Shown here: positions 26,205-36,300 of the stretch, piece by piece
Position numbering within the stretch: position 1 is the stretch's first letter
Layout: the number at the start of each line of letters is the position of its first letter
Source of the DNA: Geojedonia litorea
Lineage (GTDB): Bacteria > Bacteroidota > Bacteroidia > Flavobacteriales > Flavobacteriaceae
Length of the DNA: 64,000 nucleotides
Direction of reading: 5' to 3'
Assembly: GCF_042654525.1 (NCBI RefSeq)
Contig: NZ_JBHSGP010000005.1
Span: 269,958 to 333,957 of the forward strand
The notes under the pieces: model-generated
What the model was told of the DNA's origin: nothing
What the model saw: the letters and a program-made list of their open reading frames with translations, nothing else
Databases searched by the model: none
Program-made: the position numbers and the translations under genes

Positions 26205-26226
26205 TTCTAAATCGTTAATAAAAAAT

Positions 26227-26260
26227 AAAAAGGCCGCTATATTTAGCGGCCTTTTTATTT
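26227..26260 (+). terminator. Terminator of the ribosomal protein operon
   Basis: AAAAAGGCCGCTA (26227-26239), loop TATT, TAGCGGCCTTTTT (26244-26256): a perfect 13-bp stem with a GC-rich core and a T-rich tail, 22 bases after the rplI stop. Confidence 0.95.
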
Positions 26261-26319
26261 TATATTTACGCTGCTTTATTGCAAACTAACATAAATTTAT
26301 TCAAATTAAATCAATACAA

Positions 26320-29300
26320 ATGAAAAAACAATTACTAGTATTACTTTTGATGTTTGGTTCTCTAGTGGTCGCAGCTCAAGTTACGACCTCGAACATTAAA
26401 GGACTGATTCTTGATGAATCTGAACAGCCATTACCTGGCGCAAATGTGGTTGCTGTGCATACACCAACAGGAACTAAATACGGTGCCGCAACAAATTTTG
26501 ACGGACGTTTCAACCTTCTTAATTTAAGGGTTGGAGGTCCTTATACCATAACTATAAGTTATGTAGGTTACAAAGAACAAGTTTTAGAGAATGTTTTTCT
26601 TACTTTAGGTAAGACTGAAAACATTGATACTGCTATGGTTCCTGATAGCGAACAACTAGAAACTGTAGTTATTTCAGGTTCTGGTGGTACTGGAACCTTT
26701 GGAAGTGATCGTACCGGAGCAGAAACAAGCGTTGGTAGACGAGAGTTAACGAGATTACCTACAATTTCAAGATCTGCTTCAGATTTCACGAGATTAGAAC
26801 CTACGGCCAGTAATGGATCTTTTGGTGGTAGAAATGACCAGTTCAATAATTTCTCATTAGATGGCGCTATATTCAATAATCCATTTGGATTGGATGCAGC
26901 AACTCCCGGAGGTCAAACCGATGCTCAACCTGTGTCATTAGACGCTATCGAGCAAATCCAAGTAACTACTGCACCTTATGATGTAACGCAATCTGGTTTT
27001 ACAGGAGCTTCTGTAAATGCCGTTACCAAAAGTGGTACCAATGATTTTCATGGAACAGTTTATGGCTTTTACAGAGATGAAAGTTTAACTGGAGGTAAAA
27101 TAAAAGGAGATAAAATTGTTAAGCCAAAACTTGAACAAACGCAATACGGGTTAAGTATTGGTGGCCCAATTGTTAAAAATAAATTATTCTTTTTTGCCAA
27201 TTTTGAAAAAGATGATAGAACAGATTTAGGTACTAATGGCTGGGTTCCAAATTCAGGATCAGGTGCTATAAATGAGTCTCGAGTTTTGGAAAGTGATTTG
27301 ATTATGGTAAGAGATGCATTGTTGGCCGTAGGTTACGACCCAGGGGCCTATGAAGGATTTACACATGCTTCTGAATCTACTAAAGGAATTTTTAAATTAG
27401 ATTGGAATATTAATGATAACAATCGTTTAGCAGTCATTTATAATTTCTTGAATGCAGCTAAAGAAAAACCAGCTCACCCTACTGCTATTGGTTTTAGAGG
27501 CCCAAATGCTTCAACGTTACAGTTTCAAAATTCAGGGTATGAAATCAATAATGAATTAAGATCTGTTCAAATAGAATTAAATTCAACTTTATCTGATAAT
27601 GCCTCGAATAAATTCCAATTTGGATATACACATTTTAATGACTTTAGAAATCCATTTTCTACTCCAGCACCTTCTATTAATATTTATAAAGATGGTTCTC
27701 CTTATATTATTGCTGGTCACGAACCATTCTCTATTCACAATAGATTAGATCAAAAAGTGTTGCAATTTTCAGACAATTTAAATTTTTATCAAGGTGATCA
27801 CACCTTCACAATTGGATTCGCCTTTGAGAAATTTTCGTTTGATAACTCGTTTAATTTAACCAGCTATGGTTTTGATTTGTTTGGCGGTGTAGATATTAAT
27901 GATTTTGACGCTACGAGCTATGATTTTAATAGACCACAAGAAGTTTTTGACGCCAATAACACCATGCCAGAAGGTACTCCAGGAGGATGGGCATTGGCTG
28001 AAACCAATGTTGGACAATTATCCTTTTATGCCCAAGATGAATGGAATATCTCCGAAAAATTTAAATTAACTTATGGATTACGCTTTGATAAACCATTATT
28101 TTTTGACTCTGCCGAAAAAGCACAAAATGTAATAGATCGAGGATTTGTAATCGCTGATCAACCTTACCAAAATCCAAATACAGGAGAAACCGTATTTATA
28201 GATAATACGCAAATGCCTACCAATAAATGGCTAATTTCACCAAGAGTTGGATTTAATTACGATGTGAAGGGAGACGATACTTTTCAAATAAGAGGTGGGA
28301 CAGGTACCTTTACAGGACGTTTTCCATTTGTATGGTTAGGTAATCAAATTGCTGCACCTGACGTGTTCTTTTTGCAAGCCGTTGATCCGAGCTATCAATT
28401 CCCACAAGTGTGGAGGACCAATATTGGTGTAGATAAAAAATTAGAAAATGGTCTTATCCTTACTGGAGATGTGTCATATTCTAAAGATCTTAATGGTCCA
28501 CATGTACAACATTGGGGTTTAACACCTCCTTCAGGGACTTTAAATGGTGTTGATAACAGGCCAATTTATACATCAAATGATCAACTCAATGGCTTTGGAT
28601 TAGGTGCAGGACCTTTTGTATTTACCAATTCAGATAAAGGTCGAATTTGGAATGTAGCTGTTAAAGCTCAAAAAACATTTGATAATGGACTTTATACCAT
28701 GTTAGCCTATAGTTATTTGAACTCTAAAGATGTTAATTCTATTGAAGCTGAAATCACCAGCGATGCCTTTGCTGGAAACCCTGTAGTAGGCAATGTTAAT
28801 AATGATGTTTTAGGCTATTCGAAATATGGAGATACACATCGTTTTATTGGTGTGGCAAGTAAAAAATGGAACTATGGAAATGATAGATGGGGAACAACAT
28901 TGTCAACATTTTTTGAATATGCTCAAGGAGGAAGATTTAATTATACCTATGGTGGCGATATTAACGGTGATGGCTCAAGCATTAACGATTTAATTTATAT
29001 TCCAACTTCTAGTGAGATTAGCCAAATGAATTTCTCTGGAGCAGGTCAAGGTGCAGCTTTAGAAGCCTTTATTCAGCAAGATGATTATTTAAATGGCCGT
29101 CGCGGTCAGTATGCAGAGCGTTATGGCGCATTGGCACCTTGGAGAGGTAGATGGGATCTTAAATTCTTACAAGATTATAACTTTAAAGTTTCTGAAGATA
29201 AGACGAATACTATTCAGTTAAGTATCGATATTTTAAATGTTGGAAACTTATTAAGCTCTGAATGGGGATTGATTCAACAACCTAACAACGTACAGCCTAT

Positions 29301-29430
29301 AGGTGTGACAGTTGATGGTTCTGGTAATCCTACCTATACTTTTAATCCGGATCAGACTGATACCTTTGGTTATGATTCTAGTTTAGCTTCGAGATGGCAA
29401 ATGCAATTTGGATTGCGTTACATATTCTAA
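26320..29430 (+). CDS. Oar-like TonB-dependent outer membrane receptor
   Basis: This 1036-residue protein has a signal peptide (LLVLLLMFGSLVVAAQ). A carboxypeptidase-regulatory-like domain spans residues about 22-108 (IKGLILDESEQPLPGANV, TNFDGRFNLLNLRVGGPYTI, SYVGYKEQ). A TonB plug region follows at about 120-250 (FNNFSLDGAIFNNPFGL, VTTAPYDVTQSGFTGASVNAVTKSGTN), then a large beta-barrel ending in WQMQFGLRYIF with the C-terminal Phe expected for BAM insertion. The layout is that of Oar from Myxococcus and its many Flavobacteriia homologues. The substrate is unknown. No SusD-like partner is encoded next to it, which argues against a classical SusCD glycan system. Confidence 0.93.
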   Translation: MKKQLLVLLLMFGSLVVAAQVTTSNIKGLILDESEQPLPGANVVAVHTPTGTKYGAATNFDGRFNLLNLRVGGPYTITISYVGYKEQVLENVFLTLGKTENIDTAMVPDSEQLETVVISGSGGTGTFGSDRTGAETSVGRRELTRLPTISRSASDFTRLEPTASNGSFGGRNDQFNNFSLDGAIFNNPFGLDAATPGGQTDAQPVSLDAIEQIQVTTAPYDVTQSGFTGASVNAVTKSGTNDFHGTVYGFYRDESLTGGKIKGDKIVKPKLEQTQYGLSIGGPIVKNKLFFFANFEKDDRTDLGTNGWVPNSGSGAINESRVLESDLIMVRDALLAVGYDPGAYEGFTHASESTKGIFKLDWNINDNNRLAVIYNFLNAAKEKPAHPTAIGFRGPNASTLQFQNSGYEINNELRSVQIELNSTLSDNASNKFQFGYTHFNDFRNPFSTPAPSINIYKDGSPYIIAGHEPFSIHNRLDQKVLQFSDNLNFYQGDHTFTIGFAFEKFSFDNSFNLTSYGFDLFGGVDINDFDATSYDFNRPQEVFDANNTMPEGTPGGWALAETNVGQLSFYAQDEWNISEKFKLTYGLRFDKPLFFDSAEKAQNVIDRGFVIADQPYQNPNTGETVFIDNTQMPTNKWLISPRVGFNYDVKGDDTFQIRGGTGTFTGRFPFVWLGNQIAAPDVFFLQAVDPSYQFPQVWRTNIGVDKKLENGLILTGDVSYSKDLNGPHVQHWGLTPPSGTLNGVDNRPIYTSNDQLNGFGLGAGPFVFTNSDKGRIWNVAVKAQKTFDNGLYTMLAYSYLNSKDVNSIEAEITSDAFAGNPVVGNVNNDVLGYSKYGDTHRFIGVASKKWNYGNDRWGTTLSTFFEYAQGGRFNYTYGGDINGDGSSINDLIYIPTSSEISQMNFSGAGQGAALEAFIQQDDYLNGRRGQYAERYGALAPWRGRWDLKFLQDYNFKVSEDKTNTIQLSIDILNVGNLLSSEWGLIQQPNNVQPIGVTVDGSGNPTYTFNPDQTDTFGYDSSLASRWQMQFGLRYIF

Positions 29431-29448
29431 TAACTCGTATTTAATTGT

Positions 29449-29480
29449 TAAATTTGCGCTCTTAATTTTAAGGGCGCATT
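29449..29480 (+). terminator. Terminator of the Oar-like gene overlapping a -7 element
   Basis: TGCGCTCTTAA (29455-29465) pairs with TTAAGGGCGCA (29468-29478), followed by a run of T. TAAATTTG (29449-29456) just before it matches TAnnTTTG and could start the transcript of the gene at 29496. The two roles overlap. Confidence 0.7.
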
Positions 29481-29495
29481 TTTTTTTGATTAATT

Positions 29496-29969
29496 ATGAA
29501 ATATTCAAGACTTACTAAAGAACAATTTGAAGAGTTACATAAAGAATTTATTAATTTTTTAGCTACGCAGTCTATTACTGCTGACGAATGGGATCAAATT
29601 AAAAAAGAAAAACCTGAAGTTGCAGAACAAGAATTAGATGTTTTTAGTGATTTGGTTTGGGAGGGTGTTTTATCTAAAGTGATGTATTTAGAACATATTT
29701 CTGCTCATCAGATTCATTTATTTCATTGCCTTGAAAATGAAATGCGATTAATTGCTCTTAAAGTAAAAAACACATCAATTGATCTCACCACCAATGAAGG
29801 CTTTGGTTGGTTTAGAAATAACCTCTTATCAGATGATGTAGAATTCTTCAGTGCCAAAAAGGCTTATACCGATGATAAAGCGCTCGATAAATTTAAATTG
29901 ATTCAACAAGGCGCAGTAATTACTAAAGGGGATTTGTTTCAATATTTCGAAAAGTTAGTCACTCCATAA
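29496..29969 (+). CDS. Conserved Bacteroidota cytosolic protein (DUF6495-like)
   Basis: This 157-residue acidic protein has no signal or membrane segment. It begins KYSRLTKEQFEELHKEFINFLA, continues with a helix TADEWDQIKKEKPEVAEQELDVFSDLVWEGVL, and ends KFKLIQQGAVITKGDLFQYFEKL. I believe this corresponds to the family named DUF6495, recognised from memory and not checked. Members are sometimes mislabelled histidyl-tRNA synthetase because they lie near hisS, and hisS is indeed 1.4 kb away here. The function is unknown. It converges on the FtsX-like permease gene with four bases between stops. Confidence 0.8.
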   Translation: MKYSRLTKEQFEELHKEFINFLATQSITADEWDQIKKEKPEVAEQELDVFSDLVWEGVLSKVMYLEHISAHQIHLFHCLENEMRLIALKVKNTSIDLTTNEGFGWFRNNLLSDDVEFFSAKKAYTDDKALDKFKLIQQGAVITKGDLFQYFEKLVTP

Positions 29970-29973
29970 ACGC

Positions 29974-31215
29974 TTATTCGTAACGTAGCGATTCAATGGG
30001 ATCTAGTTTAGCCGCTTTTACAGCCGGTAGCAATCCTGAAATGATGGCAACAATAAACGCTATAGTGAATGCACTAAACATAGCTAACCATGGTATTGCA
30101 AACTGAAATTTAGCCGCTGCAGAAACACCTAAACCTATAAGTACACCCAAAATAATACCTAATATTCCACCAAGCTGACCGATGATAATCGCTTCTAAAA
30201 AAAATTGAAAGGCTATGGTTTTACGTTTGGCACCCAAAGCTTTTCTAACACCAATCTCCCTTGTACGTTCAGATACAGACACGAATAAAATATTCATAAG
30301 TGCTATTGACGAACCAAATATGGTAATAATGCTAATCACCCATGCGGCTATGTATAGATATTGTGTGATAGACCCTATTCTATTTAGGAGGTCATCACTG
30401 CGTTCTAGTCCAAAATTATTTTCTTCAACAGGGTTTAAACCTCTAATAGACCTAAACGTTAAAATAGCTTCGTCTTGAGCACTGGCTAGCATATCTTTTT
30501 TTTCTGCCTTAACACTCAAATTATAATTAATAAAAGGATTGGTAAATATAGTTCTCGCCTTTTGAATAGGAATTATCACTCTTAAATCTTGATTGTTTCC
30601 AAAAGTTGCTCCTTTAGATTTTAAAACACCAATTACTTTAAATTTAGAGCCTCGTACACTTATAGTTTTGTTAATTGGATTGACATCATCTAACAAGGCC
30701 TTTTTTAAGTCGCTTCCAATAACACATACGTTCGTGCTATTTTCAATATCAAAATAGTTGAGCTCACGACCTTCATCAACTTCAAGACCAGAGTTTTGAA
30801 TAAAATGTTCGTTCGCACCAAGCACGCTAACTTCTGGGTCGGTTTTTTTGTTTTCAAATTTAACCTCTGCAGATCTAGTTCCAATAAACGATACTGAAGT
30901 CTTGGTAAAAGGAAATTTAAATTGATCCTCAAAATCCTTAACATTTCGGTAGGTAATGATAGGGTTTATTTTCTGACGCTCACGACCACCTTGACGCTGG
31001 GAGTTAAACTCATAGCGCTGAATATTAAAGGTATTGGCACCCATTGATGAAAAATCACTGGAAATAGTATTTTCTAAAGCGGAAACCGAGCTTAAAATGG
31101 CAACCAAGGCCATTATACCAATGGCAATGATTAAAACGGTTAAAATAGTACGGAGTAACTGGCTTTTTATAGAATCGAATGCAATGCGTATATTTTCTTT
31201 AGCTAATGAAAACAT
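29974..31215 (-). CDS. MacB/FtsX-type ABC transporter permease
   Basis: This 413-residue protein has one N-terminal transmembrane helix (LRTILTVLIIAIGIMALVAI, about 21-40), a MacB-type periplasmic core domain (about 42-245) and three C-terminal helices typical of FtsX domains. SERTREIGVRKALGAKRKTI (about 312-331) is the characteristic cytoplasmic loop, and the end PIESLRYE is typical. Such permeases use mechanotransmission to export lipoproteins, peptides or drugs with a separate ATPase and often a membrane-fusion protein. Neither partner is encoded adjacent to it. It is divergent from hisS. Confidence 0.92.
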   Translation of the reverse strand: MFSLAKENIRIAFDSIKSQLLRTILTVLIIAIGIMALVAILSSVSALENTISSDFSSMGANTFNIQRYEFNSQRQGGRERQKINPIITYRNVKDFEDQFKFPFTKTSVSFIGTRSAEVKFENKKTDPEVSVLGANEHFIQNSGLEVDEGRELNYFDIENSTNVCVIGSDLKKALLDDVNPINKTISVRGSKFKVIGVLKSKGATFGNNQDLRVIIPIQKARTIFTNPFINYNLSVKAEKKDMLASAQDEAILTFRSIRGLNPVEENNFGLERSDDLLNRIGSITQYLYIAAWVISIITIFGSSIALMNILFVSVSERTREIGVRKALGAKRKTIAFQFFLEAIIIGQLGGILGIILGVLIGLGVSAAAKFQFAIPWLAMFSAFTIAFIVAIISGLLPAVKAAKLDPIESLRYE

Positions 31216-31319
31216 TTAACGGTATTAAAATGTTAGTGATAATTTACTATAAGACTATCAAAGCCTAATAAAGTTACTATAATTTTAAAATATCTTAGGC
31301 CTGCCTCTAAAAATTATAA

Positions 31320-31372
31320 TATTTTTGTGATGAATTACAATGTAACACTAAATGATCCTCATATGCATGAGG
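31320..31372 (+). promoter_or_regulatory. hisS -7 element and ribosome-site hairpin
   Basis: TATTTTTG (31320-31327) matches TAnnTTTG and would give a leader of about 45 bases. CCTCAT-ATGC-ATGAGG (31357-31372) forms a 6-bp hairpin ending seven bases before the hisS ATG. Its 3' arm contains GAGG, one of the few SD-like sequences in the window, so the stem could mask the ribosome site. Confidence 0.55.
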
Positions 31373-31379
31373 AATAACT

Positions 31380-32750
31380 ATGGCACAAAAACCAAGCATT
31401 CCTAAAGGGACACGAGATTTTAATCCGCAAGACGTTGCAAAGCGAAATTATATAGTTAATACTATTAAACAGCAGTTCGAGTTGTTTGGATTTCAACCTA
31501 TTGAAACACCTAGTTTTGAAAACTCCGAAACCTTAATGGGGAAGTATGGTGACGAAGGTGACCGCTTGATTTTTAAAATTTTAAATTCTGGAGATTTTTT
31601 ATCTAAAGTAGATGATACTTTGTATTCACAAAAAGATTCTAACAGTTTAGGGTCATCTATTTCAGAAAAAGCACTTCGATATGACTTAACGGTGCCTTTT
31701 GCACGGTACGTGGTTCAACATCAAAATGAGATTGAATTTCCTTTTAAACGCTACCAAATTCAACCTGTTTGGCGCGCTGATCGTCCTCAAAAAGGTCGTT
31801 TTAGGGAATTTTACCAGTGTGATGCCGATGTTGTTGGAAGTCAGTCACTGTGGCAGGAAGTGGAGTTTGTACAATTGTACGATGCTGTTTTTACAGCACT
31901 TAATTTAAAAGGCGTCACTATAAAAATTAATAACAGAAAAATTCTATCAGGTATTGCCGAAGTTATTGGGGCGCAAGACAAGTTGATTGATTTCACTGTA
32001 GCACTTGACAAATTAGATAAAATAGGTGAGGAGAAGGTTAAAGCGGAAATGTTAAGTAAAGGTATCACACAAACCGGTATTGATAAATTACAACCTTTGT
32101 TTAATCTTTCAGGAAGTTTCGAATCACAAATAGAACAGCTAAAAACTATTTTGGCAGATTCTGGCGAGGGCAAAAAAGGGATTGAAGAATTAAATTTCAT
32201 AGATAAAACCATTTCCGAATTACAATTAAAAACGGCCACACTCCAACTTGATGTTACTTTAGCACGTGGCTTAAACTACTATACCGGTGCCATTTTTGAA
32301 GTATCTGCTCCAAAAGGAGTGGATATGGGTTCTATAGGTGGCGGAGGCCGTTATGATGATCTAACAGGTATTTTTGGGCTTAAAGATGTTAGTGGTGTAG
32401 GAATAAGCTTTGGATTGGATAGAATTTATTTGGTTCTTGAGCAATTGTATTTATTTCCAGAAACGGTAACAACTACTGTAAAAGCCTTGTTCATTAATTT
32501 TGGTGAATTTGAAGCATTGGGTTGTATGAAAGCTATTAAGCAATTGCGATCTGAAGGCATTAATGTTGAATTGTACCCTGATGCCGCTAAAATGAAAAAA
32601 CAACTTAATTACGCTAATAAACGTAACATAGATTTTGTGGTTTTGGTTGGTGAAGCCGAATTAAAATCGAACACCTTCACCCTTAAAAATATGGTTACTG
32701 GGGAACAAATCAATGTTGTTTTTGAAGATCTGTATAAACTCCTTCAATAA
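31380..32750 (+). CDS. hisS: Histidyl-tRNA synthetase
   Basis: This 456-residue class II synthetase has GTRDFNP at the N-terminus, motif 1 region around FQPIETPSFENSETL, YDLTVPFARYV, motif 2 QPVWRADRPQKGRFREFYQCDADVVG, the histidine A motif LARGLNYYTGAIFEV, GSIGGGGRYDDL, and motif 3 GVGISFGLDRIYLVL. The anticodon-binding domain occupies the last 95 residues. It charges tRNA-His. All catalytic motifs are intact. A short hairpin overlaps the ribosome-binding region and a terminator follows directly. Confidence 0.97.
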   Translation: MAQKPSIPKGTRDFNPQDVAKRNYIVNTIKQQFELFGFQPIETPSFENSETLMGKYGDEGDRLIFKILNSGDFLSKVDDTLYSQKDSNSLGSSISEKALRYDLTVPFARYVVQHQNEIEFPFKRYQIQPVWRADRPQKGRFREFYQCDADVVGSQSLWQEVEFVQLYDAVFTALNLKGVTIKINNRKILSGIAEVIGAQDKLIDFTVALDKLDKIGEEKVKAEMLSKGITQTGIDKLQPLFNLSGSFESQIEQLKTILADSGEGKKGIEELNFIDKTISELQLKTATLQLDVTLARGLNYYTGAIFEVSAPKGVDMGSIGGGGRYDDLTGIFGLKDVSGVGISFGLDRIYLVLEQLYLFPETVTTTVKALFINFGEFEALGCMKAIKQLRSEGINVELYPDAAKMKKQLNYANKRNIDFVVLVGEAELKSNTFTLKNMVTGEQINVVFEDLYKLLQ

Positions 32751-32781
32751 AAAACGTCCTGATTGTTCAGGACGAGGTTTT
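32751..32781 (+). terminator. Terminator of hisS
   Basis: CGTCCTGA (32755-32762), loop TTGT, TCAGGACG (32767-32774), then AGGTTTT. The perfect 8-bp stem begins four bases after the stop codon. Confidence 0.75.
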
Positions 32782-32812
32782 ACTAATTTAAAGTTAAAGG
32801 CTTTTATAAGGT

Positions 32813-33013
32813 CTAAATTTTGTTAGTTACTGCTTCATCTACACTTTGAATTTTTAATGCATAGGTTTCAGAATCTATGGATTTGACTTCTTGTTCTGAT
32901 TTCATCCATTTTTTGAGAATATACATTTCCGCTTGAATGATATAATATTCAACAGTTAATAAAAACATCTTAAATTCGATTTTAATTTTGAGTAATTCAA
33001 TTTCCAGGTTCAT
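32813..33013 (-). CDS. Hypothetical small helical protein (66 aa)
   Basis: This frame of 66 residues begins MNLEIELLKIKIEFKMF and ends SVDEAVTNKI. It is strongly helical with alternating hydrophobic and charged residues, and has no signal peptide or recognised family. Base composition resembles neighbouring coding sequence, but there is no clear ribosome site or promoter. It lies between the hisS terminator and the terminator of the large T9SS gene. It could be a real small protein or an incidental frame. Confidence 0.35.
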   Translation of the reverse strand: MNLEIELLKIKIEFKMFLLTVEYYIIQAEMYILKKWMKSEQEVKSIDSETYALKIQSVDEAVTNKI

Positions 33014-33051
33014 AAGGTTAAGGTTTTTGGTATTTATAAATACTCAAAACT

Positions 33052-33310
33052 TTATTCGTTGAGGGCAGCAAGTTCTATAGCTGTTAGGCTAGGGTTGCCA
33101 TTCATTAAAGAAAGTCGTGTAGAATTCATAAATGGGTTAAATTTAGTTGGGGCTAAAGGTTTGAACAAAAGTGAATAAAAAATCCACGAAATACAAATAA
33201 AATCGATAAAGTGTAAAAATTAGACTAATTTCAACTGTTTTATATAGGTTAAAGGCATCAATTTACTTATAATCAATCCCTATAAAACATTTTGTTGCTA
33301 CTATTTTCAA
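33052..33310. other. Gene-poor gap with a possible 25-38 codon minus-strand frame
   Basis: On the minus strand a frame ends at TAA 33052-33054. It starts at ATG 33127-33129 (25 residues) or TTG 33166-33168 (38 residues), containing NPSLTAIELAALNE. It has a protein-like composition but no recognised family, and lies just upstream of the 66-residue frame. The rest of the gap, to the terminator at 33311, is AT-rich with no other structure I can name. Confidence 0.3.
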
Positions 33311-33341
33311 ATAAAAAAGTCCCGGAAAATTTTCCGGGACT
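33311..33341 (-). terminator. Terminator of the 1772-residue T9SS protein gene
   Basis: AGTCCCGGAAAA (33318-33329) is followed directly by its exact reverse complement (33330-33341). On the minus strand a run of six T residues follows. It lies 35 bases after the stop codon of the upstream gene. Confidence 0.92.
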
Positions 33342-33375
33342 GCATTTTAGTTAAGATTAAGATTTAGGGCTAATA

Positions 33376-36300
33376 CTATTTAACTAAAACCTTTTTAGAT
33401 ACTGAACCGCTTACAGTATGTATTTTTAAAACATAAGTGCCAGGGCTTAAGTGTTTTACTTTATATTCAGAAAACTTCTTTTGCTGTGGGATTTTGAATG
33501 ATTTTATAGATTGACCAAGTATATTCAACAATTCAATAGACTTAATGTTTTCCAATTCAGGATTAAGTAAAACGATACTTTCAGATTCATTAGCATAATA
33601 TAATGAAACACCATTAAGATCATGTTCATCTACACCTAATGATTCACCTGGTGGGGTTCCATTATTGAACGTAATTTCAAAACGGTTGCTGTGATTTCCA
33701 ATAGGTAAGTTAATTTCAAAATCTGACGTTCTTAAATTGTGATATAAATTAGTGTGTTTATCATGAATATAAATTTGTGATACATCAGGAATATTCTTTA
33801 ATTGATCAATTTTTATTCTTGAAATTCCAACTTTACTGGTTTTAATACCGAGTGGCAAAACTTGAGTTGCATCGAAGTTATTTACAGCTTGTATAGTAAA
33901 TTTGTTACTATTGAATTCCCAAAACATATCTTCTTTGTTATTTTCAATCAATTGGGCTTCATAACCCATATCAAAATCATTAGAGGCGTTTTCATCCATT
34001 CCAACTAGCAACTGTCTATGATAGCCTTTAGGAGAATCATACATTAACCATATTTTTGGGCGATGATCTATGTCTTGTTGAGATGTTTTTTGTGCTGAAG
34101 ATTTAGATTTAGAATCTCCTGATCCATTTGATCTCAAAAATACAGACCCAGTATTCGACCCAGTCGCTCCCTCTGTTTTAAAGATACGCTGACTATTTTT
34201 AAACTGAATAGTGCCACCAACAACGGGCTGGGTTAAGCCAACAAGACTAGCATTTAAAACTGCAGATACAAAGAACCCTTGCCCAACAGGTATATAGCGT
34301 TCTGGTATTTTGGTACCAACACTACCAGTGGCATTAATTCTGGCATCATTAGCTATCGCGGCTGCACCTCCCATAAGGGTGTATGTTGCATAACCCCCTT
34401 CATATTCAGAGAGTGTATGTGATCCTCCACCAAAGTGATCCCAGAAATATAAGGCACCGTTTATTACATTACCACTGGCATTTCTACCGCCATCTAAAGT
34501 ACCTGTATTATCCAAAATGAATTCATTGGCATCCAATGCCGATGGATATGGATTTCCAACCAAATAATCGTTATTTGCGGCTATCGTAAGGTTAATATTG
34601 CCATTATTGGGTTTTCCGTTGATGATATAATTTTGCTTTAGGTTAACGTTTCCACTTGTATTTGCAACACCCTTCATCGTAAATCCTTCACCTGGTAAAA
34701 TAGAGCCTGTACTTCTAACATGTTGCCATGACGAATAACTGTTAGATCCTGAATTGGCATATTTCCAAATCCAATAATCTGCAATTGAAATAGGAGGTCC
34801 AGCAGCTCCATTATAACCAGAAGTTAAAAAGTTAATGGTTGCAGGCGATCCAGGATTTGTGCCATCCTTAAAAACATTAGGAAGAGTATAACTTGTGTTA
34901 TTAGAAGTTGTACTAATTACTCCCACTGGTGATGACCAATAATTATAAGTATAAAGATCTCTTGTGCCTTGCTGGTCTTTTTCAATACGCCCTTTACTCG
35001 TCACATCTAGAACACTTTCAGGACCTTGTACCAATTGTGATTCAGAGTCGAGATCAATAAATCCATCAAGCTTTAAATACCAGCTTACGTTTAATTCAGA
35101 ATTATTTTGAACTCCAAACTCAATAGGGTTAGAGCCTGCATCCAATTCATTAATTATTAAACCTATATGCTTTTGATTCGCACCGTAATATACACCATCA
35201 TGTTCAACCTTGACTATAGACCAATCATAAGTCACTGCATCATTTCCATTTACGCCATCGGCAGCTATAGTAACTGCGGTAGCCAAGTCACCGCTTTGCT
35301 GCGTTACGAAAGGTAGCGGTGCAGATTGAACACCAATTATTTTTGTGTTATATATTTTAGCACCTGAACCTACATCAATTGTTGGAGTGGTCAAATCGTC
35401 TATGATATCATCCTTGTAATTATCCATTCTAAAATACCTTTGTAAATTTGTCCAAGGCAAAGGTGTAATTGTGGTTTCATTAACGAAATCTGTTACATTT
35501 CTAGGAATAATGGCACCTCTAGTAATACCTGAATTAGATTCAATTTCTTGATATATCATTTTCTGAAATTCATTGGCAGATAGTGATTTGTTAAACACAC
35601 GAACTTCATCTAGATAACCTTTAAAATAGTTACTATTGGTATCGGGCTTTCTACCTAAAGTGAAACTTGAAGTATCGGCAGGTAATCCTCCACTAACGGA
35701 GGTATTGCTTGAAGCTTCCAATCCATTAATATAGAGTACAAAGCTTCCGTTTTTGTAAGTTGCTCCCACATGAATCCATTGATTTGTTGTTAATGCCGCT
35801 CCATTAGTAAGTGAATATCCATTAGCATAAGCCGTAATGCTTTTATCGGAATTAAGTTGAATGTAGAAACCATCTTGTCCGACGATGGTTTGAATTCCTG
35901 ACGCTGTCGGATCGATTTTTATCCAAGACATCAAAGTTCCTTCACCCCAAGCATTAATTACAGGTAGGTCATCAGCATAATCGTTGCGACCATCAAAATA
36001 TAAATGCAATTTGCGCTCTAAATCACGAGGAGAGCCAAATTGGGCATCATTAGTGTCAAATAAGTCAACGATTCCATCACCATCAGCATCGTTTGTGTCG
36101 TCTATTATACCATCATTATTAGCATCTAGGCTGGCATAAAGAGTTCCAGCAATATCGTAAATTCCATCATTATTTGAATCCAAATCAATATAATCGGGGA
36201 TACCATCACCATCGGTATCTTTTACATAATAAACGGTTCCTGTAACTGTACCTTGACTATTGTTGCCGTACGCATCAGTAAAGGTATTGGCAACGCTATG

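Noticed and set aside
26320..29430. SusC-type member of a polysaccharide utilisation locus
   Set aside because: No SusD-like gene or glycoside hydrolase is adjacent, and the architecture matches Oar-like receptors.
29974..31215. Complete MacAB-type efflux operon
   Set aside because: Only the permease is present; no ATPase or membrane-fusion gene flanks it in the window.
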